Source: Opitutus terrae PB90-1
GTDB taxonomy: Bacteria; Verrucomicrobiota; Verrucomicrobiia; Opitutales; Opitutaceae
Assembly: GCF_000019965.1 (NCBI RefSeq)
Contig: NC_010571.1
Location: 3,233,001 to 3,297,000 of the forward strand
Reading direction: 5' to 3'
Length of the DNA: 64,000 nt
Position numbers and translations under genes: made by a program. Positions 23,412 through 32,869 of the stretch are shown here, in pieces (the first letter of the stretch is position 1; the number at the start of each line of letters is the position of its first letter). The notes beneath the pieces were generated by a model. The model was not told the DNA's origin and made no database searches. It was given only the letters and a program-made list of their open reading frames with translations.

Positions 23412-24488
23412 GTGCCCGCTTCGTTCCAGCAGTTGCGTGCAACTCTCTCCAGTCCGCTGCTCGCCGCGTTCGCGCTCTCGGCTGGATTCCTTGCGTTCGT
23501 CGCATGGGATCAGTCGCATTGGTGGCGGGTGAAGGAGGATTACGCGTTCGGCTGGCTCGTCCCGGCGTTGGTGGTGTTTGTGATCTCTGACCGTTGGTCG
23601 CGGATCGTCTCAGCGGTGCAGGGCTGCATGGCTGCCGGCAGCGCCCGGGCTGGGGGCTGGTCGAAATGGCTGCTCCGCGGCGTGGCGGCCGGATCGCTGA
23701 TCTGCGGCGTGCTGCTGTTCCTGCTGGGCGCGTTCTATCGCGCGGGCGCAGGCACGTCGCAACCGGGCACGCTCGCGATCACGCTCGGCGCCGTCGGCAT
23801 CGTGCTTCCGCTGATCTTCCTGAACGCGCCGGTGCCCGGAGACCCTGCCCCGGCAAACAGCGACGAGGGTTCAGGCGGTGGCACGGGCGTTTCGCCCGTG
23901 GTCAGGCCGCTGATTCAGCCGGAACCCGGGTGGGACGCCCCTGCCATGCGGTGCGGACTCTTCAGCGACGCGCGCGTCCGATTGACGGCGCTGTTTTTGT
24001 TTCCCGTGCTGGTGTGGCTGGTTTCTGCTCCGATGGTTTCGGCGATCGAGTCGCAGCTCAGTCTGTTTTTGCTCCGCAAAGTCGTGACGGTGGTCTCGTT
24101 CGTGTTCGACCTGCTCGGGCTGCCGATCGAGCAGCAGGGCAACGTGCTCGTGCTGCCAACCGGCAAAGTCGGCGTGGAGGATGCGTGCTCCGGGATTCGT
24201 TCGCTGACCGGCTGCCTGTTCGCCGGATCGTTTCTCGCGGCCGTGTTCGTGGAACGGCTGGGCCAGAAAATCCTGCTGGTCGTCGCCGCGCTGGGACTCG
24301 CATTTTTGACCAACATGGTGCGCGGGTTGTTTTTGACCGGCTGGGCCTACCACTACGGGCCGGAGGCGATCGGCGGGAAGGTGCACGATATCGCCGGCTA
24401 CAGTGTGCTTGGACTCACGGTTCTCGGGCTGCTGGGTTTGCTGCCACTGTTCAAGTGGGCGACGGGGGAGTCGGAGAAACAAGCCTGA
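23412..24488 (+). CDS. Exosortase (XrtA/EpsH family)
   Basis: An integral-membrane cysteine transpeptidase-like enzyme that processes PEP-CTERM-type sorting signals. It has 358 residues, about eight hydrophobic segments and the complete catalytic set: Cys259 (VEDACSG), Arg304 (NMVRG) and His325 (HDIAGY). It starts at a GTG. Residues about 143-180 (GGTGVSPVVRPLI ... PGWDAPAM) are encoded by an intergenic-type palindromic repeat inserted in frame in a loop. No PEP-CTERM substrate is found in the window, and no EpsI-like domain is attached. Confidence 0.9.
   Translation: MPASFQQLRATLSSPLLAAFALSAGFLAFVAWDQSHWWRVKEDYAFGWLVPALVVFVISDRWSRIVSAVQGCMAAGSARAGGWSKWLLRGVAAGSLICGVLLFLLGAFYRAGAGTSQPGTLAITLGAVGIVLPLIFLNAPVPGDPAPANSDEGSGGGTGVSPVVRPLIQPEPGWDAPAMRCGLFSDARVRLTALFLFPVLVWLVSAPMVSAIESQLSLFLLRKVVTVVSFVFDLLGLPIEQQGNVLVLPTGKVGVEDACSGIRSLTGCLFAGSFLAAVFVERLGQKILLVVAALGLAFLTNMVRGLFLTGWAYHYGPEAIGGKVHDIAGYSVLGLTVLGLLGLLPLFKWATGESEKQA
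23879..23957. repeat. CGGGCGTTTCGCCCG composite repeat inside the exosortase gene
   Basis: A palindrome ACGGGCGTTTCGCCCGT (23883-23899) followed by a partner GGGTGGGACGCCCCTGCCATG near 23928-23948. This is the same pair structure seen in the intergenic copies at 20912-20955 and 41253-41312. The reading frame is maintained, giving the peptide GTGVSPV. Confidence 0.85.
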
Positions 24489-24525
24489 CCACGCCAAGCG
24501 GCGGCGGTCGCGCACACTTCCAGTT

Positions 24526-24603
24526 GTAGCGTGGGGAATTCCGCTTCGCGCCACGAGCGCCTCTGGTCATCGCGGGCGGCCAGGGGACTCGCCGCCCTAC
24601 CTT
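24526..24603. repeat. GTAG...CTAC palindromic element
   Basis: Between the convergent exosortase and GH43 genes lies a GTAGCG...GCCGCCCTAC element with an inner GGGCGGC / GCCGCCC pair (24574-24600). It is a likely bidirectional transcription barrier or REP-like repeat. Confidence 0.65.
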
Positions 24604-24611
24604 GGCCGTCG

Positions 24612-25679
24612 TTAGGCGCTGCGGGCGAGCGGCGGGAAGTTGACGACCGGACGCGCTTCGGCGCGCGGCGCGAGATCCACCGCGGGACGCGGCTGCGCGA
24701 GCGTGCGCGCAACGGGTTCGCCGAACACGGGCTCGCCCACGCTGCTCCAGGTGAACCGCTGCGCGCGCACCTCACGGTCGATCCAGCCCGGCTGACGCGA
24801 GGTCTTGGCGTGGTAGAGGAGCCAGTGCTCGTTACCGTCCGGCGTTGTGGCGAATCCGCAGTGGCCGACGCCCCACGCGTGCGCGGTTTTGTGAAACACC
24901 GGCCCGCGCTTGCGCCACGAACGCGGATCGAGCACGTCGAAACCCTCGAGACTGAGCAGCCCGAGACAGTAGTCTTCCGTCCACGAACCGCTCGCCGAAT
25001 AGACGAGAAACGTGCGACCGTGATGCTGCAACACCTGTGGCCCTTCGCACAGCGGCAGCCCGCGCCGCTCCCAAGGCTGGTCGGGCGTGGTGAGAAGGAC
25101 GCGCGGTCCCTCGAGCGCGAGCGGGCTGCGCATCCGCGCGAGGTAGAGGTTTTGTTGTCCGTTGCGGCGACCCGGCCAGCCCGACCACACGAAATACCGT
25201 TCGCCGTGCAGCGGAAACACCGTGCCGTCGATGGCCCAACCGCCCGTTTCGAGTTGGCCGACAAGCAAAAAGGGTCCGCCCAGATCGCTGGCCGAGAGCA
25301 CCCACATCCGATGATTCGCGTTCCGACCGTCGTCCGCGGCGAAGTAAATGTAGAACCGCCCGTCCAGCTGATGCAGTTCCGGCGCCCAGAGGTTCTTCGC
25401 CATCAGACCGCGCGCCGGCGGCGTCCAGACCCATCGCCGCGGGGCACGCGCAAGGTCGACGAAATTGGCCGCCGAGCGCAGAAAGATACCGGCGGGGGTC
25501 GACTCGCAGTAGTGGTAGAGCCCGTCGTGGAAAAGCACGTGCGGATCCTGCGCGGGGGCCGGCAAGATGGGATTGAGAAAGGTCTGAGGCGCCAGCGCGG
25601 ACCGGAACGGCGCGAGTGTCCCGCGCCGCCCACCCGGCAGAGTTCCATCACCGGTATAAGAAAATGCCCGATGCTCCAC
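24612..25679 (-). CDS. Glycoside hydrolase family 43 protein
   Basis: A 355-residue five-bladed propeller glycosidase. The first blade holds the catalytic base Asp in PAPAQDPHVLFHDGLYHYC (about 36-54). The pKa-modulating Asp is probably in GWAIDGTVF, and the acid Glu in CEGPQVL; LWAPELH is the typical GH43 motif. Family members act on arabinan or xylan (arabinofuranosidase or xylosidase). No signal peptide is evident, so it may be cytoplasmic and act on imported oligosaccharides. It starts at a GTG, the only usable start before the first blade. Confidence 0.9.
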   Translation of the reverse strand: MEHRAFSYTGDGTLPGGRRGTLAPFRSALAPQTFLNPILPAPAQDPHVLFHDGLYHYCESTPAGIFLRSAANFVDLARAPRRWVWTPPARGLMAKNLWAPELHQLDGRFYIYFAADDGRNANHRMWVLSASDLGGPFLLVGQLETGGWAIDGTVFPLHGERYFVWSGWPGRRNGQQNLYLARMRSPLALEGPRVLLTTPDQPWERRGLPLCEGPQVLQHHGRTFLVYSASGSWTEDYCLGLLSLEGFDVLDPRSWRKRGPVFHKTAHAWGVGHCGFATTPDGNEHWLLYHAKTSRQPGWIDREVRAQRFTWSSVGEPVFGEPVARTLAQPRPAVDLAPRAEARPVVNFPPLARSA

Positions 25680-26008
25680 GTGCGCTATTGCGGCGGGAGA
25701 ACCGCCGGGGCGCTACACTGCGGTGGGGAAAATCCGGTGAAAATGGCGGAGCGGATTTCGCCCTGTAGGCGGGCTCGTTGAACCCGGCTCCGGACCATCG
25801 GCCCCGGCTACGCCTGGCCGATCCGCCGCATCCGGGATGCTCATCCGCACGGCGAACCCGTGGGGCTACAATCGTTTGGCGTCGGAGCGATCCCGCCTAG
25901 CCGCGCCGGTGACGGCGCGGATGGAGTGCCTCCCGCTCCTCACGCAGCAGACCACACTGATTGGCGTGGCCCTGTGCGCGCGTGTGTGGGGGCGCGTGGC
26001 GCAGACAA
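25680..26008. repeat. Repeat-filled spacer between GH43 and M16 genes
   Basis: This 329-bp gap holds no gene. It contains pieces of the GTAGCCGG family: CTGTAGGCGGGCTCGTTGAA at about 25763, CCCCGGCTACG at about 25801 and a GTGGGGCTACAA near 25860. It lies upstream of GH43 but downstream of the leftward M16 gene. Confidence 0.6.
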
Positions 26009-28948
26009 CTATTTCGAACCCGACTCGAGCAGCGGTGGTGTTGCCGGCTTCGGCGCTGCCGCCGTCGGCAGCACGGCGACGCGCGAAGCGCGGGCCTGAC
26101 CGAGATAGGTCTTCGCCAGCGCGGCCACTTCCGCGACCGTAATCGACTCGAGATCGCTCAGCCGCGAGCGCGACCAGTCGAGCACCTCGGGTTTTTCCTG
26201 CGCGCGGGCGAGCACGCTGCCGAGCCAGTAGCCGTTGTTGCGAACCGATTCGCGCACGGCGGTGAGCAGCGGCAGCTTCGCCCGCGCGAGCTCGTCTTCC
26301 GTCGGACCTTGGCGCGCCAGATCGTCCGCCAACTCGATCACCGTCGAGGCGGTTTTGTCAGCCATGGCGGGATCGACGTCGATGCCGGCCGAGAGGTAAC
26401 CGTAACCCGGAAACGTTTCGCTCGTGAGGCTGCCGGCGTTCGGCGAGTAGGTGCCGCCGAGTTCCTCGCGCAGTTTCACGCGCAGCCGGTCCTCGAGAAT
26501 GTTGGCGAGCACGCTGAGCCGGCGGGTGCGTTGAATGTTCGATTGATCCGTCGTGGGCCAGTAGACGACCACCAGACCTTTCGGAATTTCGGACTCGATC
26601 CGGTACTCTTTCGTGAACGGCTCCGCCGGGAAAGTGACGTGCCGGAGTTCCTCGAGCAGCGGCTTCGGCTCGCGGGCGGGCAGGGCGCCGATCGTCTGCG
26701 CGACGGCGGCGATTGTGGCGTCGACGTCGAGATCGCCCACGATCGAGAGCTCGAGTGCGCTCGCGCCGAATTGCGGGGTGAGCCACGCGCGCACTTCCTC
26801 CAACGTCCGCGCCAGCAGCACGTCTTTCGGCGGCAAGCCAAACCGCGGATCGCCACTCGCGAGCAGGTTGGCGACTTCGGTGGCCAGCGGGCCGTTCGCA
26901 GTGTGTTGAAAACTCAGGTACAGCTGCTCGATGCCCTTGTGCACCTGTCGCATCGCTTCGGCGCGGTAGCCGGCGTCGGTGAGCTTCGCGGCGAGCAGCT
27001 GCAGGTCGAGCTGGAGGTCACCGGGAGTCGTGGCGCTGCGAAACACGAAGGCGTCGCTGTCGACGGCGAACTGCACGCCGACGTTTTTCCCCGCGAGAAT
27101 CCGGCGGAGATCGTCGACACTGTGCCGACCGAGACCGCCGGCGTCGAACGTTGCGCTCGCCATGGAAGCGAGTCCGCGCTGCGAGCGCGGCTCGGTCAGC
27201 AGCCCAGTGCCGACGCGGGCGAGCATCCGGATCACGCCCGCTTCGAACGGCGTTTTCTTGAGATTCAGCCGGACGCCGTTGGAAAACGTGACGAGGTCGA
27301 GGTCGAGATCGGCGACGTGCTCGCGCGACGTCACCACGCCCGGGGCGCCGAAGTTCGTGTAGGCCCACGCCAACTCGTTTTCGTTCGCCGGCGCCGCGAC
27401 AGCCACTCCGCGCGAACGCTCATACGCCGCGGCGATGAGCGCTTCGGGCGAGTTTGGCTGAGCGACCGGCGCTGGTGAGCTGGCAGCTACCGCAGCGTGG
27501 GCGGCCGCCGAGTCGATCGTCGGTACGGGCGGTGGCGGGCCGATCACGGCGTTGCCCGCGACGATGAGGGCGCGGTGCGGCTCGGCCCAGGCATCGCGCA
27601 ATCCGGCGAGACATTGTTCAACGGTGATCTGATCGAGGACGGGCCGGAACAGCGCGAGGTCGTCCGCGGGCGCGGTGAGCACCTCGCGCTGGTTAAGCCC
27701 CTCGGCGATCTCGTCCGCCAGCGCGGGCGAACGTCGCGTGGGCGCCGTCTTTACGGCTTGCTCGAGATCGTTGCGCAGGTTGGCGGCGGCCTCCTGCAAC
27801 TCCCCGGGCTGAAATCCGTGCTCGAGCGCGCGACGCAATTCCTGATCGGCGACGGCGAGGGCCGCGCTCCATTGCCCAGCCTTGCAGGTGAGATCGATCG
27901 ATGCTTCGCGGAACAGGTCGAAACCCTCGTTCACGCTGATGCTGCCGCGGATGAACGGAGCGTTCTCCTGTTTGGCCAGGATCGACAGCCGGCGGTTGAC
28001 GATCGCGAGCGCAAGATCACGGGGAAGATACTTGAGCCGGTTCGCCGCTGTGTCGGGCTCGTAGCCATGCGGCGTGACGCACGAGATCGAGACGGTGGTG
28101 GCCGGCGCCTCCGGTTCGAAATGGTAGAGCGTGCGGAGTGGCGCGGCGGCGTCGATCTGGCCGCGGTCGAGCGCGGGCCGCGCGGGCGCGCGGGGTGCCA
28201 AGCCTGATATCGCGGTGACGATCTGCCTCTCCACGACGAGGGGATCGATGTCGCCCACCACGACGACCGACATCAGGTCCGGCCGATACCAGGTGTTGTA
28301 GAAATCCAAAAACCGTGCGCGGTCGGCGTACTCGATGACGGCAGGGTCGCCGATCGGAATCCGCTGCGGCAGCAGCGTGCCGTGGAGCAGGAACTCGAAT
28401 TGCGCGACAAACGTGCGGAAGCCGACGGAGTCGCGCGCGCGCCGCTCGCTGAGGATCACACCGCGTTCGCGATCGATCTCCTTCGTCTCGAGCAGCAAGC
28501 CGCCGGCATAGTCGCCGAAGACCCGCAGCCCCTCCGCGATCGTCGCTTCCTTCGTGTCCGGCAGTTCCAGCAGGTAGAGGGTGCGATCGAAGCTGGTGCT
28601 TGCGTTGCTGTCGCCACCGAAGCTCATGCCCATCCGCTGGAAAAACTCCACGATCGTGCCCGGCGGATAATGCTGGCTGCCGTTGAAGGCCATGTGCTCG
28701 AGAAAATGCGCGAGTCCCCGCTGGTCCTCGGTTTCGTTGAGCGAGCCCGCCTCGATCAGCAGCCGCAGCGAAGCGCGGCCCTTGGGCTCCTGATTTGGAT
28801 ACAGCACGTGGCGGATGCCGTTAGGCAGACGGCCGAACCGCGCGGCGGGATCCGGTTTCAAATCACTCTGCTCATGCGGGAACGGCTGTGCGGCGTCTAT
28901 GCCGCTGAAGAGGAGGACGAAGCAAATCAGGCGCCTGAGCAGAGTCAT
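26009..28948 (-). CDS. M16-family (insulinase-like) zinc metallopeptidase, exported
   Basis: A 979-residue two-half M16 peptidase. A signal peptide (LLRRLICFVLLFSGIDA) precedes the N-terminal half with the inverted zinc motif HFLEH at 81-85, and a downstream glutamate lies in the ERGVILSE region. The second M16 half (about residues 530-960) lacks this motif, as usual. It is probably periplasmic or outer-membrane associated, degrading peptides. The full length equals that of typical PqqL/zinc protease proteins, so it is intact. It stands alone, with no clear operon partner. Confidence 0.93.
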   Translation of the reverse strand: MTLLRRLICFVLLFSGIDAAQPFPHEQSDLKPDPAARFGRLPNGIRHVLYPNQEPKGRASLRLLIEAGSLNETEDQRGLAHFLEHMAFNGSQHYPPGTIVEFFQRMGMSFGGDSNASTSFDRTLYLLELPDTKEATIAEGLRVFGDYAGGLLLETKEIDRERGVILSERRARDSVGFRTFVAQFEFLLHGTLLPQRIPIGDPAVIEYADRARFLDFYNTWYRPDLMSVVVVGDIDPLVVERQIVTAISGLAPRAPARPALDRGQIDAAAPLRTLYHFEPEAPATTVSISCVTPHGYEPDTAANRLKYLPRDLALAIVNRRLSILAKQENAPFIRGSISVNEGFDLFREASIDLTCKAGQWSAALAVADQELRRALEHGFQPGELQEAAANLRNDLEQAVKTAPTRRSPALADEIAEGLNQREVLTAPADDLALFRPVLDQITVEQCLAGLRDAWAEPHRALIVAGNAVIGPPPPVPTIDSAAAHAAVAASSPAPVAQPNSPEALIAAAYERSRGVAVAAPANENELAWAYTNFGAPGVVTSREHVADLDLDLVTFSNGVRLNLKKTPFEAGVIRMLARVGTGLLTEPRSQRGLASMASATFDAGGLGRHSVDDLRRILAGKNVGVQFAVDSDAFVFRSATTPGDLQLDLQLLAAKLTDAGYRAEAMRQVHKGIEQLYLSFQHTANGPLATEVANLLASGDPRFGLPPKDVLLARTLEEVRAWLTPQFGASALELSIVGDLDVDATIAAVAQTIGALPAREPKPLLEELRHVTFPAEPFTKEYRIESEIPKGLVVVYWPTTDQSNIQRTRRLSVLANILEDRLRVKLREELGGTYSPNAGSLTSETFPGYGYLSAGIDVDPAMADKTASTVIELADDLARQGPTEDELARAKLPLLTAVRESVRNNGYWLGSVLARAQEKPEVLDWSRSRLSDLESITVAEVAALAKTYLGQARASRVAVLPTAAAPKPATPPLLESGSK

Positions 28949-29144
28949 GGCGGGAAAGTGGGGCGCAGGCCTGGACGCGCAACTTGAAAGAAAATGATCG
29001 AGGAGAGAACTGGCACATTCAGCGCCCCTCGTTGCGCACAGGGGGTGCGGGGGGTGTGAGAATCAACCCACCCAAGTGCTAATCATCTATTGGACGCGTT
29101 TGGTCTTCCGAGTTGCGGTCGGAGGCGACCTGATGAGGCGGTGA

Positions 29145-30326
29145 TTACGGCGTCGTGGCCGAGATGGTGGACAACCGTTTCGCGTACGCGCCAGGGAGCT
29201 CCTGCCCGAATGTGTCGATTGCGAGTTCAGGGAGAAAAAGTCGGATGATCCGCTTTTCCGCATCGGTTCCCCGCACGTAGAGACGATCGTGCACTTCATG
29301 GGCAAACTCCTTAGACATGTATTTCCGCTTATCCCATAGCCACAAGGTCTCTAGCAGGACGGGATGGGGTCCGATGTCGTTGAAGTACCCTGCCCACGTC
29401 TCGTATTCAGAATATTCGATGATCCCCTCGGGTACGTCGTCGTGTGCGCTGTGGAGCAAATTCAGGATGAGGGTGCAGTGCAGCAGCATCCTGCGGAGCT
29501 GTGCGATGTCCGATCGTTCTGGTTGCGTCGGCCCGGTGTAGGACGAATGGCCAAACGTCCGCTCATAGAGTTCCGCCGCATCATGCACACCGCAGATCAT
29601 CGGATCATCCGTCACCATCCCAAGCATCCGTGAGATATAGGCGCGAGCCTCCTCGTCTGTGGCACAATGAGGATTTGGCATGGCGTAGATCGCTTGTAGT
29701 TTTGTATCTGAACCGATCGCCTCGGCCTGCGTGATTGCGTTGTCCCCTTCATAAAGCTGCGCCCTGGCAGCGGTACGGTTGCTGGCGGCACTGTGCATCA
29801 GCGCCGCGGCGGCTGTCTGGTTGCTGTTCGCGGTCAGCCGCATGGAAACCGCAGCGTTGCGGTTGCTCTCTGCGCTAAGTTGAAGCGATGCCAACCCCGT
29901 CCGGGCCGCATGAACCGCAAAGACGACACCCACGATCAAAACAGTACATTCGGCGAACTTGAAGGTGAGTTCAGCGTTTTCCCGCCGTTCCTTGCGCGAA
30001 ACCGTGGTCTGGCACGAGAGGAGCCACCACAGTGCCAGCGAGTAAATGATTCCTGCGAGTGGTACCACCACGTACTGGACTATCGGCGCCCAGGGCAATT
30101 GCCTGCCGACGAGCAGAAACAGCAGGTCGGCACTGCTCGCGCCGACTACCGTTAGTGCTACGGCCCAGCCTCGCATCCGGTATGGTGGAGTGCTGCAGCT
30201 GGTAAGAATGACAGGCGATTGGTCAGGTGCAGTATCGACAACGTACGCACCTACCGTGCAGAGGAACGCGAGCACAGCCGCGGCATACGGGGCCAAAAGA
30301 GGCCAAAAATCCGGGATATCGTTCAT
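29145..30326 (-). CDS. Unrecognised membrane protein with 14-residue repeats
   Basis: A 393-residue protein I cannot assign. It has four hydrophobic segments (about 10-30, 52-74, 80-104 and 124-142). Three consecutive 14-residue repeats at 150-191 follow (LSAESNRNAAVSMR, LTANSNQTAAAALM, HSAASNRTAARAQL), predicting a short coiled-coil or helical spacer. The C-terminal half is soluble, with AYISRMLGMVTDDPMICGVHDAAEL and several tryptophans and histidines. The base composition is lower in GC than that of the neighbours, suggesting recent acquisition. A sensor-like architecture (membrane, helical stalk, soluble domain) is inferred only from the layout. Confidence 0.75.
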   Translation of the reverse strand: MNDIPDFWPLLAPYAAAVLAFLCTVGAYVVDTAPDQSPVILTSCSTPPYRMRGWAVALTVVGASSADLLFLLVGRQLPWAPIVQYVVVPLAGIIYSLALWWLLSCQTTVSRKERRENAELTFKFAECTVLIVGVVFAVHAARTGLASLQLSAESNRNAAVSMRLTANSNQTAAAALMHSAASNRTAARAQLYEGDNAITQAEAIGSDTKLQAIYAMPNPHCATDEEARAYISRMLGMVTDDPMICGVHDAAELYERTFGHSSYTGPTQPERSDIAQLRRMLLHCTLILNLLHSAHDDVPEGIIEYSEYETWAGYFNDIGPHPVLLETLWLWDKRKYMSKEFAHEVHDRLYVRGTDAEKRIIRLFLPELAIDTFGQELPGAYAKRLSTISATTP

Positions 30327-30796
30327 GGGTCAAAGAAAGCTGGAGCTGGAACGATTCGGGCATGGCGCGCCCGAGGATCTCCGCTGCATAACCTATATGA
30401 TCCCGAAAGCGATCGTGAATGTCGCCGATGACCCCCACGACTAGAGGTGAATGATAGCATCTCGCATGCGTCACCGCGAGACAAGGTGGACGGGACGCGT
30501 CCCGGCCAGTTGATTGCCAAACGGCGCCCCATAGAACCATCGGGGCGCAGTCACGCCGCGGCGGCCATCCTGGATTGCTGACTGCGAGGAACGGTGGTTG
30601 GAGCGATGCCGGCATGTCTGGAATGTCGAACAAACCACCCGGTCGACCGGAGGGCTCGGGCACACCTGCCCGACATCACCGGTCTCGGAACAGATGGCTT
30701 TAAGGGCGCGTGCGCCATTTCGTGCTTCAGGGACGTGAGCGAACCGACCGATTTGCTTTGCGCCGCCCCGGTCTTTGCGGGCGTATATCGCGAACG
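30327..30796. other. 470-bp spacer without a credible gene
   Basis: Short open frames exist on both strands, but none has a start, length or composition that convinces me. The region holds a perfect palindrome CCGGTCGACCGG at 30639-30650 and a GGGACGCGTCCC palindrome near 30490-30501. The waaA promoter should lie in the last 100 bases. Confidence 0.4.
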
Positions 30797-32083
30797 ATGT
30801 TTTGGTTCTACCGAATCGTTTTTCTTCCGGCGCTGCTCGTGCTCGCTCCGCGCTACCTCTGGCGGATGCGACGGCGGGGCGGCTACAGGCAGAAGTTTCA
30901 GCACCGGTTCGGCCGCGGGCACGACCTGCCGCCCAAACGACCCGGTGTGCGGCGGATCTGGTTGCAGGCGGTCAGCGTCGGCGAGGTGCTGGCGATCGCG
31001 CCGTTGCTGGAAGCGCTGATCAAGAGCGGCGAGGCCGAGGTGTATCTCACCACGACCACCAGCACCGGCCATCGGCTGGCGGACGAACGTTACTTCGGCT
31101 TCGTGATTGGGCTCGGCTATTTTCCGATCGACTGGTGGCTGTTCTCGCGCCGCGCGTGGCGCGACATCGATCCCGACATGGTGATCTTGATGGAAGGCGA
31201 GCGCTGGCCGGAGCACATTCACCAAGCCAATCTGCGACAGGTGCCGGTGATCAGCATCAACGCGCGGACATCCGACCGCAGCTTCCGGCGGCTGCGCAAC
31301 TTTGGCTTCGCGAACCGGCTGCTGTTCGGCGGGATCGACCGGCTGCTGCCGTGTTCCGCGCAGGACGAGGCGCGGTTTCGCCAACTCGGCGTGCCGGCGG
31401 AAAAAATTTTCACGACGGGCAACATCAAGCTGGACCTGCGGATTCCGCGGCTGACGCAGGCGGAACGCACCACGCTGCGCACGGAGCTAGGCGGATGCGA
31501 AGGCTTCGTGCTGCTGGGTTCGTCGACCTGGCCCGGCGAGGAGGCGGCGTTGCTGGAGGCGTGGCAGGCGGCGCGCAACCGCGGCGTCGAGTGCACGCTG
31601 CTGCTGGTGCCGCGGCATGCGGAGCGGCGTGGCGAGCTCGAGCGGCTGCTGCGCGAGGCGCAGGTGGGGCATCATTTCCGCTCGCGCGGGCCGGCGCCCT
31701 GCCGCGTGGCGGTGACGGTCGCCGACACCACGGGCGAGTTGCGCACGCTCACGCAGCTCGCGGATCTCGTGTTCATTGGCAAGAGCCTGCCGCCGAACGA
31801 AGGCGGTCAGACGCCGGTGGAGGCAGCGGCGTTGGAAAAGCCGATCCTGTTTGGGCCGGAGATGAGCAATTTTCGGACGATCGCGCGGGAACTGGTGGCC
31901 GCAGGCGCGGCGCGGCAGGTGACGGACCAACAGGCGCTGACGGAGGTGGTGTGCGAGTTGCTGGCTGATCCCGCGCGACGCGAGCGGATGGCGGGCGCCG
32001 CGGGCGAGTGGCAGCGCAACAACGCCGGTGCGGTGGAGCGCACGCTCGCCGTCATTCGCGAGGAACTCGCGAGACTGAAGTAG
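30797..32083 (+). CDS. waaA: 3-deoxy-D-manno-octulosonic acid (Kdo) transferase
   Basis: Transfers Kdo from CMP-Kdo to lipid A precursor at the inner membrane, showing that this organism makes lipopolysaccharide. It has 428 residues. An N-terminal membrane anchor (MFWFYRIVFLPALLVLAP) is followed by a GT30 domain with the catalytic glutamate in VSVGEVLA (Glu63), LMEGERWPE, and a nucleotide-binding half with FIGKSLPPNEGGQTPVEA. The ATG at 30797 gives the standard N-terminus. Other lipid A genes are not adjacent. Confidence 0.95.
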   Translation: MFWFYRIVFLPALLVLAPRYLWRMRRRGGYRQKFQHRFGRGHDLPPKRPGVRRIWLQAVSVGEVLAIAPLLEALIKSGEAEVYLTTTTSTGHRLADERYFGFVIGLGYFPIDWWLFSRRAWRDIDPDMVILMEGERWPEHIHQANLRQVPVISINARTSDRSFRRLRNFGFANRLLFGGIDRLLPCSAQDEARFRQLGVPAEKIFTTGNIKLDLRIPRLTQAERTTLRTELGGCEGFVLLGSSTWPGEEAALLEAWQAARNRGVECTLLLVPRHAERRGELERLLREAQVGHHFRSRGPAPCRVAVTVADTTGELRTLTQLADLVFIGKSLPPNEGGQTPVEAAALEKPILFGPEMSNFRTIARELVAAGAARQVTDQQALTEVVCELLADPARRERMAGAAGEWQRNNAGAVERTLAVIREELARLK

Positions 32084-32104
32084 GCGGGCGGCACAGGGCT
32101 GGAA

Positions 32105-32295
32105 CCGACCACGGATCACCCGGATTGCCACGGATCCGCCCTGTCTTGGTGGGGACGCGACGCCCTCGTCGCGTTCGATCGAATCGGGGGAACTGGATCG
32201 CTGCAAAACGCGCGGAAGGCGCGGCCGCCAACGCGGGAAGGGACCAAGACCCATCCACCGCGGATTCCGCGGATGACCACGGATCCAATATGCAC
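32105..32295. repeat. ACCACGGAT-type and GACGCGACG-type repeats downstream of waaA
   Basis: Two segments of a CCACGGAT / CACGGATCAC pattern occur at 32108-32135 and 32258-32288, the second with GCGGATTCCGCGGATGACCACGG. Between them, near 32153-32180, is a GGGACGCGACGCCCTCGTCGCG palindrome. The whole gap 32084-32474 has no gene I can support. Confidence 0.6.
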
Positions 32296-32474
32296 GCGAT
32301 CCATTCACCCGATTCGCCGAGTACCTTGGCGCGGTGCTCGCGGCGCGATCGGAGCGCGGGGGCGCTCCCAGGACGAAACCGCCTCGCGCAGTGAAGAGGG
32401 AGAGCGTTGCGGCACCGCGGCTCTTGCGGCGATTCTCTCCCGCTCATCCAGCCGCTGTGGAGCGCCGGCGGCCG

Positions 32475-32852
32475 TTAGGTGTTTGGGCGAGATTTCGCCG
32501 GGCGAACTTCCACGATCATGTGGTAGTCCAGTCCCGGGCACGCGCGGGCGATGGTCACTGCTTCTTCCAGCGTGGAAGGATTCAGCAGCACATAGCCACC
32601 TACGACCTCTTTGCCTTCCGCGAAGGGGCCGTCGGTGATCGTCGTCTGGCTGATGGGTCCGCGCAGGACCTTGCCGGTGAATTCAAGGCCATGCGTTTCT
32701 GCCACGCGTCCTTGATCATAGAGTCCGCGCATCCACTGGTCGAAGCGGGCCATGATCGTCTTCATTTCCTCGGAGGTGGGCGGAGTCGCGCCACTCGAAT
32801 ACCTCAGCAGAATCAGGTGGCGGCGTTGGTCGGGGGATGATTCCAGTTTCAT
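32475..32852 (-). CDS. YCII/DGPF-domain protein
   Basis: A 125-residue dimeric alpha-beta barrel protein. It carries the family hallmark TDGPFAEGKEVVGGY (about 71-85), which is typical of the DGPF group that often accompanies ECF sigma factors. No sigma factor is adjacent here. Function is unknown, and the family has been linked to small-molecule or antibiotic-related catalysis without firm evidence. The ATG at 32852 gives the conserved MRYxLLxY-like strand (RRHLILLRY). Confidence 0.88.
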   Translation of the reverse strand: MKLESSPDQRRHLILLRYSSGATPPTSEEMKTIMARFDQWMRGLYDQGRVAETHGLEFTGKVLRGPISQTTITDGPFAEGKEVVGGYVLLNPSTLEEAVTIARACPGLDYHMIVEVRPAKSRPNT

Positions 32853-32869
32853 AGGGGTTCGATCTATAA

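Noticed and set aside
30223-30663. Possible small minus-strand gene before waaA
   Set aside because: High in Cys, Pro and Arg, overlapping repeat palindromes and the start of the membrane protein gene, with no recognisable domain.
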